Below, in pieces: positions 1-6,610 of a DNA stretch of 8,774 bases. Every line of letters starts with the position of its first letter. Positions within the stretch are counted from its first letter, which is position 1. Where the stretch lies: positions 1 through 8,774 of the forward strand of contig DJTQ01000291.1 in the NCBI GenBank assembly GCA_002439285.1. Direction: 5' to 3'. The notes beneath the pieces were generated by a model. That model searched no databases. It worked only from the letters and a program-made list of their open reading frames with translations, and had not been told where the DNA came from. Origin of the DNA: Paenibacillaceae bacterium UBA6304 (GTDB taxonomy: Bacteria; Bacillota; Bacilli; Paenibacillales; Paenibacillaceae). Position numbers and translations under genes: made by a program.

Positions 1-64
1 GCACGAAATAACTGTAGGTTTTCCAGTTAATCTTCATAAAGCGGCCTGGTTAGACGAGGAGTAG
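1..64 (+). CDS. possible 3' end of a rightward gene, product unknown
   Basis: Frame 2 (codons from base 2) is open from the window edge to a TAG at 62-64 and would encode HEITVGFPVNLHKAAWLDEE at a C-terminus. The residues look protein-like, and a rightward gene ending here would converge neatly with the leftward PTS operon, sharing the intergenic hairpin at 97-133. I do not recognise the family from 20 residues. The other strand has an ATG at 37 that stays open to the edge (MKINWKTYSYFV), but it lacks a Shine-Dalgarno sequence. The call is an inference from a very short stretch. Confidence 0.35.
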   Translation, partial: HEITVGFPVNLHKAAWLDEE

Positions 65-91
65 CGACATGCAAAAAGTGAACTTGGTCAG

Positions 92-133
92 GAAAAAGGG
101 GGTGTCCGTCAGTCAGACTGTCGGACACCCCCT
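92..133 (-). terminator. intrinsic terminator of the crr-nagE operon
   Basis: A perfect 12-bp stem pairs 97-108 with 122-133. The 13-nt loop can form a small CAGT/ACTG inner stem. Read leftward, the stem is followed at once by TTTTTC (97 down to 92), the classic rho-independent layout. It lies 26 bp beyond the nagE stop. The opposite direction lacks a proper T-run, so it serves the leftward operon, perhaps with weak activity for a convergent gene. Confidence 0.92.
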
Positions 134-158
134 GTTTATGAGAGGTTAGAGGTTAACA

Positions 159-1628
159 CTAGAGCAATGTTTTGATTTCATCCTTAATCCCTTCAGATTG
201 CGGTCCAAATACAACTTGAACAGCACCCTTGCCGAGCCTCATAACCCCGGAAGCACCAAGCTTCTTCAACCCTGCGTCGTTTACTACTTTATCATCTTTA
301 ACGATAAGACGCAGACGTGTGATACAAGCATCCACAGACTCGATATTGCTAGGTCCCCCAAGTTGAGTCAAAATTTTAGCAGCGCGGCTATCTGAAGATA
401 CAGCACCACCAGAGGTTGTTTCTTCTGCTTCTACCTCAACATCATCAAAATCATCTTCACGGCCCGGTGTTTTCAGGTTCATCTTCACAATAAGGAAGCG
501 GAACAACACATAATATAACAAGGCGGTGACGAGACCAACTGGAATGAGTAACAGCGGTTTAGTGGAAATTCCGTAGTTTATTGCATAGTCAATGAAACCG
601 GCCGAGAAACCAAAACCGAGTTTCATGCCAAGCGCGGTAGTAACATACGCTGCGATACCGGATAATACGATGTGCACACCGTAAAGAACAGGTGCAACGA
701 ACATAAACGCAAATTCAAGAGGTTCAGTTATACCCGTCAAGAAAGAGGCAAATGCAGCCCCCAGGAAGATAGACGCAACCGTTTTACGTCTTTCTGGTTT
801 TGCTGTATGGATAATAGCGAATGCTGCTGCCGGAAGACCGAACATCATAACCGGGAAGAATCCAGTCATGAACATACCTGCTGATTTGTCTCCCGCGAAG
901 AAACGATGCAAGTCACCATGAATAACATCGCCTGCAGCGTTGGTGAAATCACCGATTTGGAACCATACGATGGAGTTAATAATATGATGCAGTCCAAATG
1001 GTACCAGGAGGCGGTTAGCAACAATATGAATTGCAGATCCTACTCCGCCGAGGCTCGTAACCCAGTTGCCGAAAGTATCTAGAACACTTTGAATCGGCCC
1101 CCAGATCAAGCCAAAAATTAAGCCCACGAATATCATTGTAAAAGCTGTAACCATAGGAACGAAACGTTTACCGCCGAAGAAGCCGAGCCAATCCGGAAGC
1201 TTGATCTTATGGTATTTCTTATACAGATAAGCTGAGATACAGCCTACAAAGATACCGCCGAGAACGCCCATGTTCAATTTAGTATCTGCGCCTGATTGCA
1301 TTAAGCCCGGAAATATTCCCGGTACGATAGCAAGCACCTTAAGTAAAATTAACTGTCCAATGACAGCTGACAAGGCCGCAACGGCGTCACCCGCAAGCCC
1401 GATTGCAACACCGACTGCAAAAATTAAAGGCAGGTTATCAAAGATCGTGCCACCGCCCGCACTCAGAAACGGGGCGATGTAGGTATTAAAGAACCCCCCA
1501 ACACTATCTCCGAAGTGAAAATCTTTGATGTAATCAACGGCACCGAAGCGATTCAGGATTGCTGCCGCAGGTAACGTTGCTACCGGTAGCATCAATGACT
1601 TCCCTATTTTCTGGAGAAAAGCCAGCAT
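159..1628 (-). CDS. nagE: PTS N-acetylglucosamine-type transporter, EIICB
   Basis: Membrane permease and phosphotransfer subunit of the glucose superfamily: it takes up the sugar and phosphorylates it on entry. The 489 residues comprise an N-terminal EIIC domain (about 1-385, many hydrophobic segments) with FGLHHI and GITEPLEF motifs, an acidic linker after LKTPGRED, and a C-terminal EIIB domain (about 413-489). The phosphorylated Cys435 lies in DACITRLRL. Residue patterns such as SIVWFQIGDFTNAAG, AGMFMTGFFPVMMFGLP and GFSAGFIDYA fit NagE/NagP better than PtsG, so N-acetylglucosamine is the likely substrate; glucose or glucosamine cannot be excluded. Unlike E. coli NagE there is no fused EIIA domain; the gene just upstream supplies one, 31 bp away. 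The start has AAAGGA about ten bases before the ATG. The stop is TAG at 159-161. Confidence 0.93.
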   Translation of the reverse strand: MLAFLQKIGKSLMLPVATLPAAAILNRFGAVDYIKDFHFGDSVGGFFNTYIAPFLSAGGGTIFDNLPLIFAVGVAIGLAGDAVAALSAVIGQLILLKVLAIVPGIFPGLMQSGADTKLNMGVLGGIFVGCISAYLYKKYHKIKLPDWLGFFGGKRFVPMVTAFTMIFVGLIFGLIWGPIQSVLDTFGNWVTSLGGVGSAIHIVANRLLVPFGLHHIINSIVWFQIGDFTNAAGDVIHGDLHRFFAGDKSAGMFMTGFFPVMMFGLPAAAFAIIHTAKPERRKTVASIFLGAAFASFLTGITEPLEFAFMFVAPVLYGVHIVLSGIAAYVTTALGMKLGFGFSAGFIDYAINYGISTKPLLLIPVGLVTALLYYVLFRFLIVKMNLKTPGREDDFDDVEVEAEETTSGGAVSSDSRAAKILTQLGGPSNIESVDACITRLRLIVKDDKVVNDAGLKKLGASGVMRLGKGAVQVVFGPQSEGIKDEIKTLL

Positions 1629-1659
1629 GTAACAATCATCCTTTCAAAATAATGGTTTT

Positions 1660-2160
1660 TTATGACTTCAAAACCGCTTTTAAAATGACGTCTCTGCCTG
1701 CCGTCACAGGTCCGATGATTTTTTCCAAGTCGCTAGCCACTTCGTCTGCGTTTGTAACAATGATCGGGGTGATCACCGGATAGCCCGCTTCTTTGATTTT
1801 GGCGATATCGAATTCAATCAGAATTTGTCCTGCCTTTACTGCGTCTCCGGTAGTTACATGAGATGTAAATCCCTCTCCCTTCAGCGATACCGTATTGATC
1901 CCGATATGGAACAAAAATTGCAGCCCCTCCGCATTCTCTACCATCACCGCATGATTGGATTTAATGACATGGACAACAGTCCCGTCAAACGGCGCGATCA
2001 ATTTACCTTCCGTCGGTTCGATAGCGACTCCCTGCCCCATATGCCCCCCGGCAAATGCTTCATCCGGAACTTCCGTTAAAGGAACGGCCCGGCCCGTCAC
2101 TGGTGCTACCACCTCTACAACTTGATTTTCAGCAGATTTCTTTCTCCATTTTGAGAACAT
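1660..2160 (-). CDS. crr: PTS glucose-family EIIA component
   Basis: Cytoplasmic phosphocarrier of 166 residues, the normal length for a free-standing EIIA of the glucose family. It receives phosphate from HPr on His85 (FLFHIGINTV) and passes it to the EIIB cysteine of the adjacent permease. His70 (KSNHAVMV) is the second conserved active-site histidine. VAPVTGRAVPLTEVPDEAFAGGHMGQGVAI is the usual N-terminal beta-sandwich pattern. One small oddity is Asn89 where HIGIDTV is most common. GGAGG at 2169-2173 lies eight bases before the ATG and fixes the start. It is the first gene of the operon, 31 bp before nagE, and follows a roughly 245-nt leader with an antitermination switch. It could also serve other EIIA-less glucose-family permeases in the cell. 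The symbol is by family, since Bacillus often uses other names. Confidence 0.92.
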   Translation of the reverse strand: MFSKWRKKSAENQVVEVVAPVTGRAVPLTEVPDEAFAGGHMGQGVAIEPTEGKLIAPFDGTVVHVIKSNHAVMVENAEGLQFLFHIGINTVSLKGEGFTSHVTTGDAVKAGQILIEFDIAKIKEAGYPVITPIIVTNADEVASDLEKIIGPVTAGRDVILKAVLKS

Positions 2161-2295
2161 TTTGTTAGCCTCCTATATTTAAGTGGGTGACTACAGCCCA
2201 AGGCTTGAGCCGAGTCCTCACTATTTTTTACCGATTGCATGTCGCATTCCTTCCAAATATTATGCCTGGCGAGTTGATGTCTTATTTTCAAAAGG

Positions 2296-2353
2296 CAATA
2301 AAAAGAGCCAAGAAAAGAAGCCCTATTAAACTTAGGTCAACTTTCCTTGGCTC
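2296..2353 (-). terminator. leader terminator (attenuator) of the crr-nagE operon
   Basis: Read leftward, GAGCCAAGGAAAG (2353-2341) pairs with CTTTTCTTGGCTC (2317-2305) through 13 bp, including one G-U. The 23-nt loop contains a short CCTA/TAGG stem. TTTTTATT follows directly. It lies inside the 5' leader, about 140 nt before the crr start codon, so it would end transcription before the structural genes. Its 5' arm shares GAGCC (2349-2353) with the RAT hairpin, so the two structures exclude each other. Confidence 0.88.
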
Positions 2354-2382
2354 ATGCCCATTAGCAGTAACGGTAACACGCC
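2349..2382 (-). promoter_or_regulatory. RAT-type ribonucleic antiterminator
   Basis: The leftward RNA has a 5' arm GGCGTGTTACCG, an 11-nt loop and a 3' arm GGGCATGAGCC. The basal GGC pairs with GCC, and the TGTTAC and GGCA elements sit where RAT hairpins of the LicT/SacY/GlcT family carry theirs, giving a stem interrupted by asymmetric internal loops. The last five bases are the start of the terminator stem, the defining arrangement of this control type. Known of the family: a PRD-containing antiterminator, dephosphorylated by sugar flux through its own PTS permease, binds and stabilises the RAT. The antiterminator gene is not in the window. The GGCATGAGCC arm may point to a GlcT-like partner, from memory only. 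Confidence 0.75.
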
Positions 2383-2411
2383 ATATGAAATCGGTTTTTT
2401 GTTATGTGCTA

Positions 2412-2441
2412 ATCATAAATCAACCATCTCGACTTCGTCAA
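2412..2441 (-). promoter_or_regulatory. sigma-A-type promoter of the crr-nagE operon
   Basis: On the minus strand the -35 TTGACG (2441-2436) and -10 TATGAT (2417-2412) are 18 bp apart, each one base off consensus. Transcription would start near 2405, just ahead of the RAT hairpin, giving a leader of about 245 nt. Confidence 0.75.
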
Positions 2442-2449
2442 TAGAAAAT

Positions 2450-2464
2450 TTGAAAGCGTTGTCT
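2450..2464. promoter_or_regulatory. cre-like CcpA box
   Basis: TTGAAAGCGTTGTCT fits the degenerate cre pattern WTGNAANCGNWNNCW at every position and matches 13 of 14 positions of TGWAANCGNTNWCA. It lies nine bases upstream of the -35 of the leftward PTS promoter (centred near -52) and 62 bp before the yhgE start. It could therefore affect either gene. Its sign of action cannot be told from sequence. Confidence 0.5.
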
Positions 2465-2525
2465 ACAGAATGGTTTGAGACTCCTTGAGGGATACTAGCG
2501 CTCAAAAGACGAAACGGAGCTGCCC

Positions 2526-4724
2526 ATGAAACCGATATTTGCCATCTATATGAAAGATCTGCGCGGTATTCTCACGAACTGGGCTGCCGCGGTAATTATA
2601 GGCGGATTAATCATACTTCCCTCCCTTTATGCGTGGTTTAATATTAAAGCTTCCTGGGATCCTTACGGTCAAACTTCCGGAATCCGGGTTGCTGTCGTTA
2701 ATCAGGACACGGGCACAACTTTGCGAGGCCAGCCTTTAACAATCGGCGATGAAATCATCTCTTCGCTTCAAGAAAATCATAATATCGGCTGGGTATTCAC
2801 CGACGAAGGCAAAGCGATGAAAGGGTTAAAAAGGGGGCAATATTATGCCGTCATTGTGATTCCCGAACATTTCTCCACAAGGATTGCCTCCGTATTAGAG
2901 CCTGACCCGGAAAAGGCTGAAATCCTCTATTACGTAAATGAAAAAATCAATGCAGTCGCTCCCAAAATAACCGCCAAAGGCGCGAGCTCCGTCACTAGCG
3001 AAGTTAACCGGAATTTTGTCAAAACGGCTAACGGGGCGATATTCAGCATCTTCAACCAGATCGGTCTCGAATTGCAACAGGAACTGCCGTTAATCCGAAA
3101 AATGAAGACATTGGCATTCCGCTTTGAGAATCTCTACCCGGAAATCAATCGGGCGGCTGATACGGCAATAGACGATTTACATGCTACACAAAACATCGTA
3201 GGCAAAGTTCAACAGGAACTACCGCATGCCGCTGAGCTAGCACAGAAAGGACAGGATTGGGCAAGCAAGACGTCACTGTTTTTGAATCGGGGCAGTGAAG
3301 TCTTGGAGGCATCTTCCCCTATCCTAAAAGATACTCTCCTTCACTTGGGGCAAGCGGCGACCCTAACCTCTCGCACGTCTGCCCTTCTATTGGCGAGCTT
3401 GGAGAAGATGGACGGAGATAATACGGACGAAGTGCAACAAATCAAGTTGCAGCCGGAGCATCTATCACAGACGCTCTCTGCGGCCTCAGAGACGGCGGAT
3501 TCGCTCGCCGACATGCTGTTACGTTTAGAAACCGGATCGCCTGCGGGCAAGCTTGCAGAAGCCGCTTCGGGGATTACCCAAGCTGCCAGCGAATTCAAAC
3601 AAATGGGCGCTCTCTTACCCGGCATCCACGTGTCCAGCAATGAAAACGGAAACACCACCGCACCGAGTCCAAATTCCACCTCCTTAGCCAAGCTCAATAA
3701 ACTGCATGACCTGGCCGAATCGGCAGCCAACCGGTTAGACCGGCTGACGGACACCTACGATAGTGTGATCTATCCCTCCATAAAATCGGCGATGGAGAAG
3801 CTGGATCAAGAAGCGGGGCATGCCGGGGAGCTGCTCAAACAAGCATCGGCGGACCTTCCGGTCATCGACAAGGTGCTTTCCGATGCCGGAAAAGGAATAA
3901 ACACTGCGGTAAAGGGGGCAGAGGAGGTGCGGAACCAACTGCCTGCGGCCGAAAAAAAATTGAAGGAAGTCACCGACCGGATTACCGCGCTCGAGAAAGA
4001 AGGAACATTGGAGGACCTGATCGGACTACTCAGCCTTGATTTTGCCAAGGAGAGCGAATTTTTTGCGGAGCCGGTCACTTTGAAAGAAAATCGGGTGTTC
4101 CCTATTCCCAATTATGGATCGGCGATGTCGCCTTTTTTCACGACGTTATCGGTATGGGTCGGGGGATTGCTGCTTGTATCCATGCTTACGGTTGAGGTTT
4201 ACAATCCGATGGAGGGAACCCGCAGTTACCACGAATATTTGGGCCGGTTTCTCACCTTTTTGACGCTGGGGCTTCTGCAATCCTTATTCACTACCACCGG
4301 AGACCTGTTTCTACTGGGTACGTACGCGGCGGATCCTATACGCTTTATCTTGTATGGACTGCTGTTGGCAGGCGTATTCATGCTGATCATTTATACGCTC
4401 GTTTCCGTGTTTGGAAACGTAGGGAAAGCAATGGCCATCATTCTGCTTGTGTTGCAGTTGGCTGGCTCGGGAGGAACGTTTCCGATTCAGGTGACCCCGC
4501 CCTTTTTTCAGGCGATATATCCCTTCCTCCCCTTCACGTATGGGATCAGTCTAATGCGTGAAGCGGTTGGCGGAAGCGTGCAGGACATTGTTACCCGAGA
4601 TATTTATGTCCTTTTGATCTTCGCAGTTTTATCCTTTGCGCTAGGGATCGGACTTAAAAGAATCGTGAATAAGGCGGCCGCCAAATGGGTCGAAAAAGCC
4701 AAATCCGGCCATTTGATCCATTAG
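2526..4724 (+). CDS. yhgE: YhgE/Pip family membrane protein
   Basis: Predicted membrane protein of 732 residues related to B. subtilis YhgE and the lactococcal phage infection protein Pip. The N-terminal domain has one membrane segment (about 17-38) followed by the conserved YAWFNIKASWDPYGQT stretch and VAVVNQDTG. The long middle (about 190-510) is Gln/Ala/Leu/Glu-rich and probably helical or coiled coil outside the membrane. The C-terminal part has five membrane segments (about 536-558, 573-597, 606-630, 634-652, 693-714), resembling the ABC-2 permease fold. Six segments in all fit the family. No ATPase gene adjoins it, so it stands alone. Its cellular role is poorly defined in general: Pip is a phage receptor in Lactococcus, while YhgE relatives and the T7SS protein EsaA share the architecture. 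GGAG at 2516-2519 lies six bases before the ATG. I found no convincing promoter. It is transcribed divergently from the PTS operon. Confidence 0.9.
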   Translation: MKPIFAIYMKDLRGILTNWAAAVIIGGLIILPSLYAWFNIKASWDPYGQTSGIRVAVVNQDTGTTLRGQPLTIGDEIISSLQENHNIGWVFTDEGKAMKGLKRGQYYAVIVIPEHFSTRIASVLEPDPEKAEILYYVNEKINAVAPKITAKGASSVTSEVNRNFVKTANGAIFSIFNQIGLELQQELPLIRKMKTLAFRFENLYPEINRAADTAIDDLHATQNIVGKVQQELPHAAELAQKGQDWASKTSLFLNRGSEVLEASSPILKDTLLHLGQAATLTSRTSALLLASLEKMDGDNTDEVQQIKLQPEHLSQTLSAASETADSLADMLLRLETGSPAGKLAEAASGITQAASEFKQMGALLPGIHVSSNENGNTTAPSPNSTSLAKLNKLHDLAESAANRLDRLTDTYDSVIYPSIKSAMEKLDQEAGHAGELLKQASADLPVIDKVLSDAGKGINTAVKGAEEVRNQLPAAEKKLKEVTDRITALEKEGTLEDLIGLLSLDFAKESEFFAEPVTLKENRVFPIPNYGSAMSPFFTTLSVWVGGLLLVSMLTVEVYNPMEGTRSYHEYLGRFLTFLTLGLLQSLFTTTGDLFLLGTYAADPIRFILYGLLLAGVFMLIIYTLVSVFGNVGKAMAIILLVLQLAGSGGTFPIQVTPPFFQAIYPFLPFTYGISLMREAVGGSVQDIVTRDIYVLLIFAVLSFALGIGLKRIVNKAAAKWVEKAKSGHLIH

Positions 4725-4766
4725 GCGCCGCCTAAGCAAGCAGTGATATGAATTTAATAATGCTTC

Positions 4767-5309
4767 TTACAACCGACTCGATGGATCCTCACGGTAGGGG
4801 TCGACCAGGCCGGAGTCATAAATATCCGAATTCAGCGAGCGGTTGGTACGGAAGGTGTCATAGACGTTGCGGCTGCGATTGTCTTCATCCACTAGGACGA
4901 GAATCTTCCCTTCATCAAGGTAGGATTCGTACGCTTTCGCTTCATCCTCCGGAATCCCGAGTCCAATTAGACCTCCAGCCAAACCGCCCGCTCCCGCCCC
5001 GGCAGCTAACCCGGTTAGCGCCGCAGCGATGGGGCCTGCGGCAACGACCGGACCGATCCCGGGAATAGCGAGTGCTCCAAGTCCAGCCAGCAGGCCGGCT
5101 ATGCCGCCAAGAACACCGCCTGTAGTCGCCCCGACGGCAACGCCTTCGGGAGCCTTACTTCCGGTCTCATCCTGAATTGCTTCACGGTCCCGGCGGTCCC
5201 GCGACAACACAGAAATTTCTTCCGCCGCGAATCCTTGCTGCTGAAGATTTTCAATGGCGGCTGTAGCTTCCCGTTCGTTTTCGAAAACACCGACTATCTT
5301 TTTTCTCAT
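4767..5309 (-). CDS. general stress protein, YflT domain plus glycine-rich core
   Basis: A 180-residue protein. Residues about 3-45 (KKIVGVFENEREATAAIENLQQQGFAAEEISVLS) match the YflT/general stress protein 17M pattern. Residues about 59-117 are almost wholly Gly, Ala, Leu, Ile and Pro, a hydrophobic stretch with GxxxG-like spacing that may insert into a membrane as a hairpin. A short domain GIPEDEAKAYESYLDEGKILVLVDED (118-143) follows, then a polar tail ending DPYREDPSSRL. Proteins of this build are usually stress-induced, but their biochemical function is unknown. AGGAGGAGG at 5318-5326 lies eight bases before the ATG. The gene stands alone, convergent with yhgE (42 bp between stops), with no clear terminator there. 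A sigma-B-like promoter precedes it. Confidence 0.8.
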   Translation of the reverse strand: MRKKIVGVFENEREATAAIENLQQQGFAAEEISVLSRDRRDREAIQDETGSKAPEGVAVGATTGGVLGGIAGLLAGLGALAIPGIGPVVAAGPIAAALTGLAAGAGAGGLAGGLIGLGIPEDEAKAYESYLDEGKILVLVDEDNRSRNVYDTFRTNRSLNSDIYDSGLVDPYREDPSSRL

Positions 5310-5347
5310 AGGGATAACCTCCTCCTAGTTAACAGGTTTCCCTTTCA

Positions 5348-5373
5348 TTACCCCGAGTCCGCGGGCCTCAAAC
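5348..5373 (-). promoter_or_regulatory. sigma-B-like promoter of the general stress gene
   Basis: On the minus strand GTTTGA (5373-5368) and GGGTAA (5353-5348) are 14 bp apart. Each is one base off the sigma-B consensus GTTTAA / GGGTAT, and the spacing is right. The predicted start, near 5341, gives a leader of about 30 nt that includes the AGGAGGAGG ribosome binding site. The gene's family also fits. A sigma-F promoter could look similar, and not every Paenibacillaceae genome carries sigma-B, so this is a candidate only. Confidence 0.5.
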
Positions 5374-5383
5374 CCGGCGCGGC

Positions 5384-6574
5384 CTATTTGCCGTTCCCAG
5401 GCCGAACCCGGCGGGTCGGGGTCGCATCCATCGGATCGTCCGGCCAGTAATGCTTCGGATACCGGCCTTTTAAATCTTTTTTGACTTCGAAATAAGTAGT
5501 TCTCCAGAAGCTGGTCAGATCCGAGGTCACCTGAACCGGTCTGCTTGCCGGCGACAACAGGTGCAAGGTGACCGGAATCCGGCCATAGCCGATCCTGGGC
5601 GTCTCCATCATCCCGAATACTTCCTGCAGACGCACGGATGCATAAGGTGCCTGCGGTCCGTCATACTGAACAGGAATTCTCGAACCGCTCGGTACCACCA
5701 GGTGGGTCGGGGCTTCTTCGTTCAATTCCTGAACCCTTTGCCAACCTAAGCGGTTCTCCAAGATTTGGTGCATAGATAAAGTATGCAGGTCCGACTTTTT
5801 GCGTAAACCGGCGACGTAAGGAGCAAACCACTCTTCCACCTCCTGCGATAGGGCTTCGTCGGAAACATCCGGCCACCGTTCTTCATCCATCCGACGCAGG
5901 AACAAAATTCTGGCTTGAAGCTGCCGGGACTTAGCATTCCAGGGCAATATTCTGGATCCCTGTTCCGATATGACCCGCAGCAGCGCCTGGAGAATTAATT
6001 CCGGCGAAGGCTTCGGATCCGGTTGATCCTTCAGCACGATTGCACCGAGGGACAGAGTGATTCGCGCCCGAACGGCGCCGATCTCATCGTTCCATTCGGC
6101 CGACTTCTCCTCCTTCAGCTCATCTCCGTAATATTCGGTGAGCCAAGTCTCTTCCATGGGCGCGGCCAGTAGAATTCTCCCTTCCGTGCCCTCGTCGTCC
6201 ACCTCGGCAATGGCCAGAAACGGCTCCGCGCCCAGTAGCTGCTGGCGGTCAAAAGCGGCACCCCTGCCGGAGCGCAGCAAATAGCGCCCGTCTCCCCGGC
6301 GGCGGGCGATCCGATCCGGATAAGCAAAGGAAATCAGCAGGCCGCACATCTTCATCCAATCTCCGGCTGTATCGGGAACGGCCGGGTCCGGCGGCAATTG
6401 GGCCGCCAACCGGTTCTCCCACTGCCGGCTGACGGTAAGCAGCCGCTGGATATCCGCGCTGCCGGCCGTGTGCCCTGCCGTTTGGGCGGCATGGGCGGCA
6501 TGATGTAAGAACGGGTTCAACAACCCTATAAATACCGCAATATTAAAGGCTCCCGAGAGGGAGCCTTTTTTCAT
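5384..6574 (-). pseudogene. hrpB: 5'-truncated hrpB: C-terminal half of ATP-dependent helicase HrpB
   Basis: A 396-codon open frame whose sequence from about residue 35 on matches the second half of HrpB, a DEAH-type RNA helicase normally about 820 residues long. Landmarks are GLLISFAYPDRIARRRGDGRY (about 78-98), the ILPWNAKSRQLQARILFLRRMD segment, and the HrpB C-terminal domain (about 286-390) with APTHLVVPSGSRI, LQEVFGMMETPRI, PVQVTSDLTSFWRTTY and GRYPKHYWPDDP. The helicase core (Walker A, DEAH box, HA2; roughly 430 residues) is absent, and no part of it occurs elsewhere in the window. The first 25-35 codons do not look like HrpB: the ATG at 6574 and the next ten codons are the arm of a terminator hairpin. 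There are no internal stops or frameshifts, so the loss may be recent or the fragment may be retained. AGGA lies about 11 bases before the ATG, so translation is possible, but ATP-driven helicase activity is not. The frame appears richer in G+C than its neighbours. Confidence 0.85.
6545..6571. terminator. hairpin terminator between the Sm-like gene and the hrpB remnant
   Basis: A perfect 10-bp stem pairs 6545-6554 with 6559-6568 around a GAGA loop. Rightward it ends in TTTTTT (6566-6571), an excellent terminator, but no rightward gene precedes it. Leftward it ends TTTAATATT, a weaker terminator about 40 bp beyond the stop of the Sm-like gene. It may act in both directions. It overlaps the apparent first codons of the hrpB fragment. 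Confidence 0.8.
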
Positions 6575-6610
6575 AGAATCACGTTTCCTGCAAAACCAAT
6601 ACCAAGCACT

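Noticed and set aside
1..37. Leftward ATG at 37 open to the window edge (MKINWKTYSYFV)
   Set aside because: It has no Shine-Dalgarno sequence and only 12 codons. The rightward frame ending at 64 is longer and fits a convergent layout better, though neither is certain.
2187..2444. Rightward 85-codon frame in the PTS/yhgE intergenic region
   Set aside because: It runs antisense through the RAT hairpin, the leader terminator and the promoter, has no ribosome binding site and looks unlike a protein family. The regulatory reading explains the bases better.
3341..3754. Leftward 137-codon frame inside yhgE
   Set aside because: It is an antisense shadow of the helical middle region of yhgE, with Ser/Ala-rich composition as expected of such shadows and no ribosome binding site.
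4721..4735. Near-perfect palindrome TTAGGCG-C-CGCCTAA at the yhgE stop
   Set aside because: No T-run follows on either strand, so it is not an intrinsic terminator. Its one-base centre also makes a poor RNA loop.
6513..6526. GGGTT-CAAC-AACCC hairpin near the hrpB breakpoint
   Set aside because: It has only five pairs and no T-tract. It is too common a structure to interpret.
6485..6574. Signal peptide on the hrpB fragment (MKK, hydrophobic run, AAHAA)
   Set aside because: The run is read from a terminator hairpin and a non-HrpB junction, while the rest is a cytoplasmic helicase. The resemblance is very probably accidental.
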